Of a stretch of 64,000 nucleotides of DNA, positions 32,385 to 44,360 are shown one piece after another. This stretch comes from Sternotherus odoratus. Lineage: Eukaryota; Chordata; Testudines; Kinosternidae. The translations under genes and the position numbers were made by a program. A model generated the notes under the pieces. It did not search any database. It saw only the letters and a list, made by a program, of their open reading frames with translations, and was not told where the DNA came from. The DNA is taken from NCBI GenBank assembly GCA_032164245.1, contig JAVMKO010000002.1, positions 56,329,840-56,393,839 of the forward strand, in the 5' to 3' direction. Every line of letters begins with the position of its first letter. Position 1 is the stretch's first letter.

Positions 32385-35300
32385 TGTCTCAGTGAGTCTT
32401 TCTAGTGACTTCAATGGGGATTGGATCCAGCCTAAGGAGAGGAGACTACATAGAATGTTTGTTTTCTCCACTAACTTGTTGTACTAAGTAAAACCCAAAG
32501 ACAGGGCCAAGTCAAAAATATGTAATGTAACATTATTTTAGTGGCAATTCTTAAAGAATGAACACAATGAGAAGCAAGGGATGATATACAGATGAACCAT
32601 GAGACATAGGAAAAGGTCCAGATACTGATATTTGAATGATTTAGACTAAGGACACATGATGTAGTCCAAGAAATTCACCCTCCTGAAGTTCTGTAGAGAG
32701 CAGATTAAAATCCCACCTAAGAAGTTACTTCTTTGGGAGAGTTGGAAAAACAATACAATGAGAGAGACTAAGGGTCAGATCTGCCTGTGAAAAAAACAGC
32801 ATAGGTGGCAAACTCAAAACGCTTCTATTTGTAGCATTTTATTGAAAATGAAAACAGAACAATTTGTAAGCTGACATCAAAGACAGTACAAATATGATCT
32901 GCTTGGGCACCCCACTGAACAGGCTATTATCTTAAAAGTAGATTTCCTAGTGAAGAATAAGTTCTGTTTAGAACAACAAACAAACAAAATGGAAAGAGAA
33001 TGCCTCTACTGTGTTTCTCTGTGATCATTTCTTTTAACGTTTGCTTGATATTGGCCAAACACGGTGGCAATGGCCAAATTCTCATTAGGTAGAATTAATC
33101 CTAATACTGACTCAGTTAAACAGTAGGCACTGTTAATCAGTATCCTTTGGTTCTTTGAGGGATATTAGTATTTAAACAGATCTATGAATAGAGTATGCTA
33201 TTCTGAGATATTGTGGTCCGGTGGCTGAGATAAAAAATAGCTATCTGGTGGGACAGAATTGTTGATAACAGTCCAGACATCTACGGTGATCAAACTAAAA
33301 AACAAAGGCTTGTTTTTAATAATTTCTACTAATGGTGAAACCTAAGGTATGATTTTTTTAAATCATTATTTGTAGAGGGGCTGGACCCCATTTTTACAGT
33401 TGGAAGTCAGTCGGAACTGTGAATGCTCAGCACTTTTGGAAAATTAGGCCTGAGGTGCAATTAGGCCTGAGGTGCAACACTGAGGTGTTGGGTACCCAAA
33501 ATTAGTGGAGATTTGAGAATTTAGGCCCAAATTATTAGTACATCTATTTAGCCACCTGAGCTGTTCCAAGACTGCTCTCTTCAGTGGACTAGAGAACATG
33601 GCTAAAGTAACGGCATGGGTGTCTCTATAAACATACACCCCTCACATGCCAGGCCAAAACTATGATAACACCATAGATTTAATATATATATATATATATA
33701 TATATTTGTAAAGATTTCTTTTATTAATTTAAATAGTAAATCTTTTTCTCATTTATTTGTCCCATTTTTGGCTTAGTCATTAAAAAACATGCACAGATGT
33801 TCATTTGAGAATTACCAGGAAACTGCCATAATTACTTGGCAAAAAACATGTTCTCCAATTTTCACTTTCTTCAAGTAAGATAGTCTGAAAAAATCTGAAA
33901 AATGGTAGATAACTTTGTAATGTACATCTTAAGGCTTTTTGATATGAGGTTTTAAGAGACTGAAGAGTTATTCACCTTGGTTACATAATGCTAAGTCCGA
34001 CTTACCATTAGCATGTTCCTTTTGTGGGGGAAAATAGACCAAGGTTTTCTACAATTACCTCGGAAACATGAGATGAGCAGACTGTTTGCTCTTTAATGTT
34101 TTGGGCACAAGAGACTTTGTTCTCATCATCCATGAAGACAACTCTACAAGGAGTTTAAGATCCCAACAAAATGTAATGTAGCCCTACAGTGTATGCTTTT
34201 AACAGCTGGCTTTGTGTGAATGGAAACATTCATTGTCCTTAGGGCAGTCATTACAATGGATACTCATGTACTGAATTCATCTGAAAGTACATTTACAAAA
34301 CATTTGCTAAGTAGACGTGCATATTGAAGCTGCTGTTCTGTGCTCATTAAATGTGATTTCATTCTAGAATTTCAGAACATTAATTCTTTTTAGTTGACAT
34401 TTGAGTGTTTGGATGATGCACTAGTGTTTCATGAAGAAGCTACATATTACACAGTGGGTCTACAATCTTACAAAGACAGAAGTTCAGATATCATCGTATG
34501 CAGTTATATGTTCTCAGCATTGGGGGAAAAAAACAATACATGTGTGAATCTACAATACCAGTTCAGATTATTCTCTCTAATAGGAAAGCCTTATATGTCA
34601 TCATGGTACAAAAGTACCTTGCATATTTTAGTTTATACTGTCTATTACAATCCACTTGTGAGGATGAGAGCTGTGTATTTCCAAGTGTCAGAGACTGAGT
34701 TTACAGCAGATTCTGAGAACGTATTTGCACTTGCTTAGAGCTACAGAAATTCAGGTTATGTGTAAAATGGTAATGTTTCTGATATATAATAATCTAATCT
34801 AAATAATCCAAGCGTGAAATTTGGCTCTCTTCACAGAGACAGGACAAGGCATTTATGCCATGTCAGAGCAGTGCTGTCTATTTCCCCACTGACTAATATA
34901 TACGCATACACACTCTTCAAGTACCATTCCCTCTTCTTGGACCTAGTTTATTATTTATAGCCCAGAAAGCATTATCTAAAACACAATGAGGGACTTTTCC
35001 CTTGACCATCCCAAGACCAAGCAGTCCTCTGCTATTCCTGGGCTCTCCGGGTCCAACACAAATTTCTCCCAGCCACTGGTGTTCCTTCCACTGTAAGGGA
35101 GGCAGCCCCTCTTATAGGAGCCATTACTTCTGGGCTAGTGTTATATGACCGTTGGTCACCTGATTAAAGCACAGGCTACAGCTAAGGCCTTAAGCTCTTT
35201 ACAGGCTCTCCAAAAGAACAGAGGTGAATTTTACCCTAGCAGATTACATCACAGGTGCTGGAGACAAGTATGTTTTGGGCCAAGCCAGTGGAAATAAAAA

Positions 35301-35936
35301 AGCAGTGAAAGTCTTCACTGAAATCTTGAAGCAGCAGAATGGGGGAAATGAGATGACTTGGAGAGGTATTTAGTGAACTAGCTCTATGAAACAAGAATTT
35401 GTACCCTCAGAAATAAATATGCTAATGTGACAAGTCTGCCCAATGAAACAGATTCGTTTGGTATAAAGCTAAAATCAAACTCTGGACACTTGCTCTAGCA
35501 CAAATCTGCTTTCATTGCTGTTCTGTAATACAAGTATATGGCACTGAAAGAAATTGCAGATTGGAAAGAGAACAGTAGCTATGCCAGAAGGGAGCTGGAG
35601 GACCAAGCACAGAAAATATGGTAGTAGAGCAGTGGGGGCAAATGTTTAAAAACCAGGCCAAGTACAAAGTCTGTCTGTACTAGCTCATAACAGAAAGAAT
35701 GCTATGGGAGATGCAGAAAAAGCAGTAAGCATATACACAGGAAATAAGTTAACGATGGGTAGTGAGCAGCTGTGGGTAGCAGATATTATTTATTTATAAT
35801 AGAAAAAATATATTTTCAAATGACTCAGAACCCTCAGGTTGCACAGAAAGCTAAACTATAACTATGCGCTCATTGTCACCCTGTCTGCCTCCCCCTTGCC
35901 CGCCTACACTTTCTCCAATTCACATATTTTGTCTTG
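32385..35936. other. Long tract with few recognised repeats
   Basis: Apart from a TA microsatellite (33682-33705), no element or gene was identified. Open frames at 34394-34738 and 34498-34698 overlap in two frames and have no domain I recognise. The low repeat density makes this a candidate for conserved non-coding sequence or small host exons, which I cannot demonstrate. Confidence 0.4.
33682..33705. repeat. (TA)n microsatellite
   Basis: About twelve TA units. Confidence 0.95.
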
Positions 35937-35937
35937 T

Positions 35938-36075
35938 TTCAAATGAGACTGGAATTTCTTTGGGCCAGAGATGATGTCTTCCCATGGGTTTGTACAATGC
36001 CTATCATGGGGGATGAGGGGGTGGCTGATTCTGACAGAGGCCTTTGGAGGGCTACTGGCATATGAATAATAGTCA
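35938..36075 (+). mobile_element. SINE 3'-portion, CORE/MIR-like
   Basis: TTTGGGCCAGAGATGATGTC, GTTTGTACAATGCCTATCA and ATGAATAATAGTC resemble the 3' end of old vertebrate SINEs with a GTACAGYGCCTAGCACA phrase. A related fragment is at 47560-47675. The 5' tRNA-like head is not recognisable. Confidence 0.4.
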
Positions 36076-36748
36076 TAGTTCAAGCAGAACAGTAAATAGG
36101 TGCACTATCCTTTCTGCATGCTACCTGCAAGTATAGCCAAAAAAGATTTTTGTACTGTAGACCGGTACTGATTGTGAGGTTTCATGCCACATTAGTGAGC
36201 AGAGAACGCTGTGGGGTTCTTTTTATACACGGTTTGATTTTCCTCTCCTCTCTATTCCCAATACAAAATGTAATGTGTACTGTTCCAGCCTACAGAGGAA
36301 GAATCCAAATAAATAATGTAGAGTCTACTCATTATGAACATACTCATAAAATATATGTGCACTTGAGGGAAGATACTGGGAAAGCAATTGTCTCTGCTTC
36401 CACCAACACAGAAAGAAGCCTACTAGGGTCAAAAATCATTGCCCGGGCAGCTCCAAATCCCCCAAACTCCTCCCTATTCTCTCCAAATATAGTACTTCCC
36501 TGCGTAGCCCCGTGCACACCTGTGGTAGAAGAGAGATAACATTGCTTTGTATCTTGATGTCTGTTGCTTCTGTTGTTTAAACATAATCAAGGCTCAGCTG
36601 TTGTACATTAGCAGTCATGCCCAGTGCTTGAATTTAAATGCACACTTTCCTTTGAGGCCAGGAAAGTATTGTACAAGCCACATATTGCCAAAATATTATA
36701 TAAACTCTGAATACAGCACACCCACTTGTATGGAAAATGCAGAGGAAA
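36076..36748. other. No recognised gene or repeat
   Basis: The 129-codon frame at 36150-36539 has no recognisable domain and is considered chance. Confidence 0.45.
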
Positions 36749-36749
36749 C

Positions 36750-36940
36750 ATAGAATCATAGACTGGAAGGAACCTCAGGAGATCATCTGGTCCAACCTGC
36801 TGTTCAAAGCAGGACCAATCCCCAATTAAATCGTCCAACAGATTCTTGCCCTGTATCCCTAAATGGCCCCCCTTGAAAATTGAACTCATAACATTAGGTG
36901 TAGCAAGCCAATGCTCAAGCCACTGAGCTATCCCTCCCCT
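36750..36940 (-). mobile_element. tRNA-derived SINE with CR1-like 3' tail
   Basis: On the minus strand it begins GGGGAGGGATAGCTCAGTGG, with a polymerase III A box (TAGCTCAGTGG), followed by a B-box-like GAGTTCAATTT about 45 nt later. The body ends in a CR1-like tail: the plus strand reads CATAGAATCATAGACTGG and CCTCAGGAGATCATCTGG as in CR1 3' ends. This is the structure of turtle/reptile Pol III SINEs that borrow CR1 reverse transcriptase. The B box is decayed, so transcription is doubtful. No target duplication was identified. Confidence 0.8.
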
Positions 36941-38798
36941 TGATTCATCTTCATTAGTATAATACACAGGTAGTGGCTGTTGACAATTACATTGCTTTGT
37001 TTCCAACTGCCGTTTCTTTTCCAAAAGGACTAACCTGAGTGAAAAGTGAATAATGATTTCATGTTGTGCTACTAAACCAACAGTAAGGTAGCACTCTCTG
37101 TGACAAACTTGGCCTTATGCAGTATTTTACTACCCTGCGTTGTTGACAGAAGTAAGCACTCGGGATAGAAGTGCCTCATAGTTTGTCCCGCCATGGCAGT
37201 GATTAGAGCTGCTTAACTCACTCAGTTTTAATGCTTATTTCAAAGGGTAGTTTTAGCACAAGATTTTATTTAAAACTTTTTTAAAGTAAGTGTGTGTGTG
37301 TGTGTGTGTGTGTAAAAAAGAGGGTGCCATTCTTTGTATAGCAATAAAAACCCAAAAACCTTGAATCCGTCCTAGGGGAGAGATAATTATCCTTCAAGTT
37401 GGACTAGTAGTGATGTTAGTAGTAGGTCCCTTTAGAATTGCACCTTTCAAGTTAAGATGGGGAACTAGGGAAAACTAGTCCTGTTTTTTATTAGCTCATT
37501 TTTTAATGCTGGTCAGCGTTCCCATGTTTTGAATCTGCCCCCTTAGGATCTCTAACAGCAAACAAGGAAAATGTCCACATATCAGACATACATTGGTTTT
37601 AAAGCCAGCCACATTCAAGTAAGCAGCACAGTCAAGCATCAGCTTCCCTCTATGATTCATACTTTAAAATCCAGTCTTGGCTTTGCAACTGGACAGTTTT
37701 ATCATGTGGTCACATAGATTGGTTTTTAGATTAGTCCCTTCTAGACAAACCTAATGCCCTGATTAGGGGAGAACGAAATCATTTTATTTTCTGTGAGACT
37801 AGTTCCTAAAACCTTTTGGAACTTTCTCCTATTCACCAGTTAGTCTTTACATACAAATGAATTCAATATTAAGTCATCATACTAAATCCTGCTAATGCTC
37901 AATTCATTATATAAAAAGGATATCTACCTTTGTCAAGCACTGATATAAAGCAAATTGCTTCCTGCTTTTAGTATCACTCCACAGTAAATGTAGGCTGTGT
38001 CTATAATCTGTTTTCCTTTAAAAGGTTATGTTAAATTATTGCCAGATAGTTACATCCACGGTCTAGCACCTGAGATTGTGGTTGGTAGCTGATATGCTAT
38101 TTCAGAAATACAAATATTAGTATTAAAAAAATCAAGCTATGCTTTTCAGCTTCATATTTTCTCACAAACTGCAGCAAAATACTTGCTGAATGGTTTCAGA
38201 CTGGACCATGCCATCTGTGAGGAAAGTTTTAGAATTGTTTTCATTGTTGCTTTATTTCAGCTGACAATGCACTGTGTAATAATTAGCTAAACAGCTTTAT
38301 AATATCTTTGGGGTTTCAGTACCTATAGTATGCCTCTAGCTCAGAAGACACAAAATACTAGCTATTACTAGGGTATGGCAAACTTGTTCAAGAGTATCTG
38401 AACTACCCAGAATCTTCCTGGGAGTTAAGCAACCCTGAGTTCTGATCTTGGCTTTACTACTGAATTGCAATCTAGGGCGAATAACCTGGAACCAGACTCT
38501 GCTTCTGGTACACACTGCTAATGGTACCTTACTCCACAAATAGTCCCATTGTCATCAAATTCAAAGGTGATGCAAATGGGGGGGGGTTAAATTACATATC
38601 AGTAAGTGTATCTTGTATGCTAAATGAGATAGAAGGGGGTTGCAGCAGAAAAAGCAACCAAAGACGTAGGACAGTCTTCTTTTTCTGCTTTTCTTGCTAT
38701 ACCTTGATGTGCAACTTACATCACCATTGCTGAATGAATTTGGCCCTTCTCCTCTCAACTTCAGCTTCCCCATCTCTAAAATAGCACAGCAATATGCT
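36941..38798. other. No recognised gene or repeat except a microsatellite
   Basis: (TG)n at 37290-37313. The rest is AT-rich without supported features. Confidence 0.45.
37290..37313. repeat. (TG)n microsatellite
   Basis: About twelve TG units. Confidence 0.95.
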
Positions 38799-38800
38799 CT

Positions 38801-39650
38801 AAATCCACAAAGGAATTGAGGTGCCTCAACCCCTGATTTAAGTGCTTAAGTCCCAGTTTTGGCTCCACTGCAATCCACAAAACTGCCACTGAACCCTGGA
38901 AGCCCAATTGTTTCAGTCTCTGGGCCTGCACACCACTGCCTCATCTGGGCATTTATTTCCTGCCCAAGCCTCACAGTGGTTCATGAACCAAAGGAAGACA
39001 GGCATTTGGCCACCCAAATTGTGGGGGTTGGGTGGGAGCAATCTAGTAGGTAGTATCAGAGAGAGTTGACCAGATTAGGTCTATTCAGTATTTATCCGTA
39101 ATGAAACAGTCACTTGGTGAAGATGAGAGAACATGAGCCCAGTGCTTATGGCACTCACCCGGGAGGTGGGAGATCTCAGGTACAGCTCCCTGCTCCAGTC
39201 CCTTTCATAATTTATCCACAGGGGAACAGATGACATTGATGGAGACCACCTCCATAATATCTCATAGCTCAGTTTCCTGAGTGATGGGAGTCCCTTGTTC
39301 AAATCCTCTTCTCTTCCTCCAGCAAAGAAGAGAGAATTGAACCTGGCTCTCTCATAGAGCAGGCGAGTGCACTCACCACTGTGTTAGAAGGTGAATACGA
39401 CAACCACCATCTCCTCCAGCCATTTTGTGTGGTGTGAGGCGGCCACCCAACTCCTTCCCTCAAGGAGTGGCTTAAGCACCTAAGCAGTCTGGGACTTAGG
39501 TGGGAGACAAGCATCCAGACACCATGAGTGAGGCAGCAGCACACATGCCCAGAAGCAGAAACACAAGTGCCTAGGAAGCTCTTACTGCAAAAACTTAGGT
39601 GTGAAGTGAGATTAAGTGCTACCAGGTTCAGTAGGACTTTTGTGGACCCA
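38801..39650. repeat. Inverted-end repeat family, copy 1
   Basis: Ends AAATCCACAAAGG and CTTTTGTGGACCC are inverted. The interior shares CATGCCCAGAAGCAGAAACA and AAGTGCCTAGG-type phrases with copy 2 (42278-43159). Tracts such as TTGAACCTGGCTCTCTCA look like tRNA-SINE B-box wording repeated within the element. Boundaries are approximate; coding capacity is not evident. Confidence 0.5.
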
Positions 39651-39675
39651 ACACTGGGACTTGGGTGCCTTAGAG

Positions 39676-39888
39676 CAGTGGTCCCCAACCTTTTTTGCGG
39701 CACGGACCGGATTTCTTTTTTCTTCGCCGCCGCGGACCGGCTGTATTTCCGCCGAAAAGCCGCCGAATTCACTCCGAAAAGTGAAACTGCGGCTTTTCGG
39801 CGGACACTTCCGGGAACGCGTCCGCGGCCCGGTAGCGATCGATCCACGGCCCGGTACCGGTCCGCGGCCTGGGGGTTGGGGACCACTG
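39676..39888. mobile_element. Complete small hAT-like element (213 bp)
   Basis: Ends CAGTGGTCCCCAACC and GGTTGGGGACCACTG are a perfect 15-bp inverted repeat. The flanking 8-bp duplication CCTTAGAG is exact (39668-39675 and 39889-39896), the hAT signature. The interior is GC-rich and CpG-rich with partly inverted CGGCGGAAA/CGGCTTTTCGGCGG blocks. Non-autonomous. Open frames crossing it on both strands are artefacts. Confidence 0.92.
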
Positions 39889-39896
39889 CCTTAGAG

Positions 39897-41300
39897 CCTA
39901 AATTGGCAAGCAGACAAAGGTTTGGAAGGGAAACAGGGTGACAAAGATTTAATGACTTGCTCTTGGGCATTCAGCAGGTCACTGGCAGAACCAAGAGTAG
40001 AACAGAAGTCGGCTGATTCTCAGGCCAGGGCCCTACCTAATGACCTACCAAACCCGTTTTTCTCCTCTGGCCCACCCCATCACACACTGATATTTTTACC
40101 AGGTTCCCCTTGAGCTCAGTGGAGCACTGTCATGAGATCATGGCAGTGTTGGTTAGCACACCAAGCACGAGTTTGTTTACAGAGCTGTCCTGGCATCAGC
40201 ACAGGGAATAAATATAGTTTTGCAAAAATCCCAGTATCCAGCACACCTTTAATCTACACACATCTTTGTTTTCATGTTACGTGGCAAAATACATTTAACA
40301 CAATGAGTAAATACACTTGTGTTGATTACAGCACAAAAGGCAAACCTTTGGAGAATTTGTTCTTTGCTTTGAAAACACTTTTTAGTAATACAGTGCGTTC
40401 CCCTCCCCCTCCCCCCCAATTCCTTCCATATGTGGCTGTCACATTTGCTGCTCCGGTCATAGAACTGTCCATTAGTAAAAGTGGGATGTATATTGAAAAC
40501 TCCTCTCTTATTCAGATAGGACTCCTATCTTACTCACACGGGCTGAAGAATATGCTAAAATAATTAAGATGACACTTTGAGTTGTGAGAATAGCATTTAG
40601 AGATAAAAACCCTTAGAGGTAGTACAAAGCCAAACCCATTTTATAAAGTGCCTTTCAGGAGAGCATAAAATAGTCAAGGCCCTCAATTAGACTCGCTAAA
40701 AGGCTTAGCAGAGAGAGAGAGAAATGCCTCCGCCTATTTTTAAACATGCTGTAGATATGGGAAGTGCTGTCCTAAATTCATTAGGACTGCTTCTACAGTG
40801 ATGTGCTGGAGGGGCTCTCAGGGCTTTGAGAGCTCCTTGTTAAGATTCTGCCATCAAATTAGAGGGAGAAATGGGGTAATTTCCCTGCCAAATCATCCTT
40901 GGTAGACAAAATCTCTCTTCTGAAGAGCAATTTTTTTCTCTTTTAGCTTACACCAGATTGCATCAAATGACAGGTATTTTCAAAAGAGTCCTGGGGAAAA
41001 GAGTTCATGAGAGATTTTTCCCTCTCCATCCCACATAATGAGGTTGAACATTGTTCTGTATTGTCAGTTGGCTCAGTATAACTGACCAGAACAAATATAC
41101 TCAGCAAACTACAATTTAATATTCAGGTTAGTCAAGTGGCATTTCATCCCCCCTTGATTATGGCTGCGAGAAAATATTTTTGTTTAACTAGTGAAATAAA
41201 TGAATATATGTCATAGTCCTTTACTCTTCTTCTCTGTACTCATGCATGTTGCAGATACATACGCTGTAGCATAGAGTAAGAGGAAAATGTTGTAGGAGTC
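39897..41300. other. No recognised gene or repeat
   Basis: The 143-codon frame at 40132-40563 has no motif that I recognise. Otherwise AT-rich. Confidence 0.45.
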
Positions 41301-41301
41301 C

Positions 41302-41437
41302 CTAGTTCTAAGTATCAGAGAGGTAGCCGTGTTAGTCTGGAATAGCAGAGGTAACAAAGTCCGAAAGCTTATGCTTCAAAACTTTATAGTTAGTCTTTAA
41401 GGTGCCACAGGACTTTGTTACCTCTAGTTCTAAGTAT
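41302..41437 (+). mobile_element. Penelope-like fragment, minimal fold-back copy with 14-bp duplication
   Basis: The 108-bp body (41316-41423) is flanked by an exact 14-bp duplication CTAGTTCTAAGTAT (41302-41315 and 41424-41437). It opens with CAGAGAGGTAGCCGTGTTAG as in the copy at 22941. AGGTAACAAAGTCC (41349-41362) is repeated inverted as GGACTTTGTTACCT at the very end (41410-41423). The inverted part also carries GTTAGTCTTTAAGGTGCCAC, matching the right arm of the other copy. The hammerhead-like centre is lacking here except for GAAAGCTTATGC. Confidence 0.65.
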
Positions 41438-41563
41438 TGACCTCACATTACTGTGATCTGTAATGCTACAGTGAGAGGAACAAAAAGAAATTGAAACCAG
41501 CTTATCTAGTTATACTGTAGATATTGAAAGCAGTAAGGCATGTATGGCAGAAAATGTAAAGAG

Positions 41564-41963
41564 TGTGGCAAGGTGGCCCCCCCGGGCACCCCAGATTCAG
41601 GTTCTCGAGCAGCTCCTCTGGCTAAGTTTGGCTCCTCGCCTGGCTAGGGAGGGCGAACTCCCTCCTGGGAAGGGGCTCCTTCCAGCTGCTCTGCCTGCTG
41701 GCAGCCTTTCTAGGTTTGACCCTCACTCTCCCTCACTTTCTTCTGCTTCCACCAACTCGCTCTTCTAACTCCTCCTGCCTCCAACCACACTCCTCAACTC
41801 CCCACCCCCTTCTCTGGGGAGGACTCTCTTTAAAGGGCTCTGGCAGCCTCCTTAACTGGTCTCAGCTGGCCCTGCTTCTGATTGTGGCAGCTTGCTCAGC
41901 TGGACCTAATTTAGCCTGCAGTTTCCCCTCTCACCACAGCCTTCCAGCCCTGGGTTTACCACA
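41564..41963 (-). mobile_element. Short solo LTR, antisense (400 bp)
   Basis: Plus-strand ends are TGTGGCAAGG and TTACCACA; the minus strand reads TGTGGTAAACCC at the start. A 4-bp duplication AGAG is present on both sides (41560-41563 and 41964-41967). A minus-strand CTTTAAAGAG near 41830 may serve as a TATA-type box. Orientation is inferred from this and from likeness to TGTGGTGGG LTRs. Confidence 0.7.
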
Positions 41964-41967
41964 AGAG

Positions 41968-42277
41968 TAAAAAGTTCACATAAACAGGCTATGGAAGTCA
42001 TAATCTGTACATTAAAAGAGGATTTATAATGGCCCTTTGAAGATTAGACAGGCCCATACTTGATCTTCTTAGTTTTTTACTACTACACAAAATCCTTCTA
42101 CCCTTCATCCATGCACAGTTTGCAGGTCACGCTCATTTTGAACCCCCTTTACCAAACTAGTAGTGTGAGTAAACTGAGCAGGATTTGGACCCAGGAGTCC
42201 ACAAGGTGACTTCTAAGAAACTATTTTCTTCCCAAAGAGTTACTTTCAAAGTGTAATGGAGTTAAACAACGCAGGCT
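41968..42277. other. No recognised gene or repeat
   Basis: No supported feature. Confidence 0.5.
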
Positions 42278-43159
42278 GGATTCACAAAGCCTAAATTAGA
42301 TGCCTAGGCCACCTATACAATGAATGGGGAGAGATGAGTGACCTTAGAATGGGATTCACAAAAGCCAGCATGCTAGGCAGGGAGCTGCCTAAACTAGCCA
42401 ATAGCAGGAAAGGGGTGTGTCCTAAGCCCTGCACCTTTCATGGAGTTCACCTCCCCATCTGCTTGGGAGTCCAGGGACATCTAGCTTGAGTCCCTGCACT
42501 GTACCTCACCAGGAGAAGGGATTTGAACAGAGCTCTGTCACTTCTCAGATGTGTGCCCCAACCACTAGACATGGGAACATCCTGATGCCCAGGTGTCTGC
42601 TCTAATCACCAGGATTCAAAGTCCTTGTCGTGCTTGGGCTCTGTATCTTGGGACCAATTTTCTTTCACTATTTAAGCCACAGTGGAACAGCTTCAACAGG
42701 AGAGACTGAGGAAGCCCCACATGAGAAAATTCCATAGCCTGGACACTCAAGTGGTAGGCGGTAGATCCCTTTTCCAATCTCGTCTCTCCCTCAGGTGGAG
42801 AGGGGACTTGAACTGGGGGCCTCTCAAATCTCAGATTAGTACTGTAACTAAAAGCTACAAGGGAGGGCCTCCCCCTCCCCACCACTTTATATACCCTCAT
42901 AAATAGAGTCCTGATCCACTATGTTGTCTCAGAGCCTGCTTACCAGCTTGGTCCCCCAAATGGGTTCAGGCAGCTATCCCCTCATTTGCATAGCATTCTG
43001 CATCTTGGGCATCTGGACACCTGGCATGGAGCTACACTGTACATGCTCAGAGGCAGAAACATAGGCACTGAGGGAACTTGTAATGCAAACATTTAAGTGC
43101 TGAGTGAATTTAAGCACCTACAGGATTCTGGAGCAGCTAAGTGAAGCTTTGTGAATCCC
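42278..43159. repeat. Inverted-end repeat family, copy 2
   Basis: Ends GGATTCACAAAG and CTTTGTGAATCC are a perfect 12-bp inverted repeat, the clearest of the three copies. The interior has GGGATTTGAACAGAGCTCTG and GGACTTGAACTGGGGGCCTC, both resembling tRNA B-box wording on the plus strand, and CATGCTCAGAGGCAGAAACA as in copy 1. No coding capacity. I do not know a family name. Confidence 0.6.
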
Positions 43160-43780
43160 ACTAGGACCTGATTCTGGGAGTTAAGCACCTAAAGTGGCAC
43201 TTAATCTAAGACAACAGGGATCAGAGACCTTTACAAGTATTTAGCACATCAATATCATCAAATTTTGCATGGAAATTAATATCCTTGTTTATTCCCTCTT
43301 GATTTTCCTTGGTTTCCTTTTCTGTCTTTTTACACTTTGTCCTTCCAGATATTTTCCTTGGATTTAAGAGAAATTTATCCTAATAAATCGTTACTCAGTC
43401 ACCATGGATTACAGTTGAATGTGATTATAAGGATCTATTTGGACAATGTTTCCTTATGTGAATAATCATAACTGGCTCTAGTCAATGACTTGAACATGAA
43501 TTAATGCATGTTTCCTGTGACTTTCCTTTCAATACTATATTTATTAAACATTATCACACAAGCCTTATAACTGCAGCTGGAACCATTAGGGAGAAATGCT
43601 TTAAAAGAAGGCGAAATAGTAAAAAGTAAATAAGGACCAAACCCTCAGCTGGTGTGTATTGGCAGTGCTCCATTGATTTGGGGCAGTTAAGCTGATTTGC
43701 ATTCGCAGAGGATCTTAAAACATCACATCCTAAAGAAAAGCCTTGATGTTAGAATGTGGATCTCAAGTTACTGTGGCCCA
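43160..43780. other. No gene; weak old repeat wording
   Basis: Around 43640-43720 there is a faint copy of the CCATTGATTTGG palindromic repeat. Otherwise nothing recognised. Confidence 0.35.
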
Positions 43781-44360
43781 GATTCTCCAAAGGGCCTTAG
43801 GTGCCTACATCCCAGATTTAGGCACCACTGTGATTTGCAAAACCCCTCCTCGGCTGCCATCTGACCCTGTAGACACCTAAACTCACTTGGTGCCTCAGTT
43901 TCCACTACAAGAGTCCCCTAAGCCCCATTCAAAATCTGGGTAGAGCAGGAGGTGCTTGCCTTAACTTTTAGTCCAATGATTAAGGTAGTCCCCTGGGATG
44001 TGGGAGACCCAGTTTCAGTTTTCACTTTTGCCTGAGGGAGAGAAGAGGTTTGAACCAGGCTCTCCCACCTCTGTGGGGGAGGGAGGTGCCCAAACCACTG
44101 AGTTATGGAACATTCTAAAGAAGCTTTTGCAATCTCTCCTGTTCAAGCTATTCTATTGTGTACAAATAATTAAAGAGGAACCGGAGCAGAGTGACTCGGT
44201 GCTGGGTTTCCCAGATGAATGCCCTAATCACGAGGCTATAGAGTAATTCTCTCGCTTTCCCAGTGACCATTTAAGTATTTATGCACAGTTAGGCTTAGGA
44301 CACATTCCTTTCATTGGCATCTCCTGTAAGTGGCTAGTGTACTGGCTTTTGTGGATCTCA
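43781..44360. repeat. Inverted-end repeat family, copy 3
   Basis: The left end GATTCTCCAAAGGGCC and the right TTTTGTGGATCTC are decayed versions of the ends of copies 1 and 2. AGGTTTGAACCAGGCTCTCC repeats the B-box-like phrase seen in them. The right boundary may extend to about 44525. Confidence 0.45.

Noticed and set aside
34394..34738. 114-codon frame in a repeat-poor tract
   Set aside because: No domain, no splice context and a second overlapping frame of similar length; a host exon cannot be claimed without comparative data.
34920..35270. Possible antisense LTR fragment
   Set aside because: Phrases such as CTCTTATAGGAGCC look LTR-like, but no TG/CA ends, target duplication or second copy were found.
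36892..36940. tRNA gene on the minus strand
   Set aside because: The A box and a B-box-like phrase are there, but the cloverleaf is degraded and the sequence continues into a CR1-like tail, so it is a SINE head.
39299..39970. 223-codon minus-strand frame and the overlapping plus-strand frame 39528-39941
   Set aside because: Both run across a 213-bp hAT-like insertion with perfect target duplication; the protein sequence is a by-product of the repeats.
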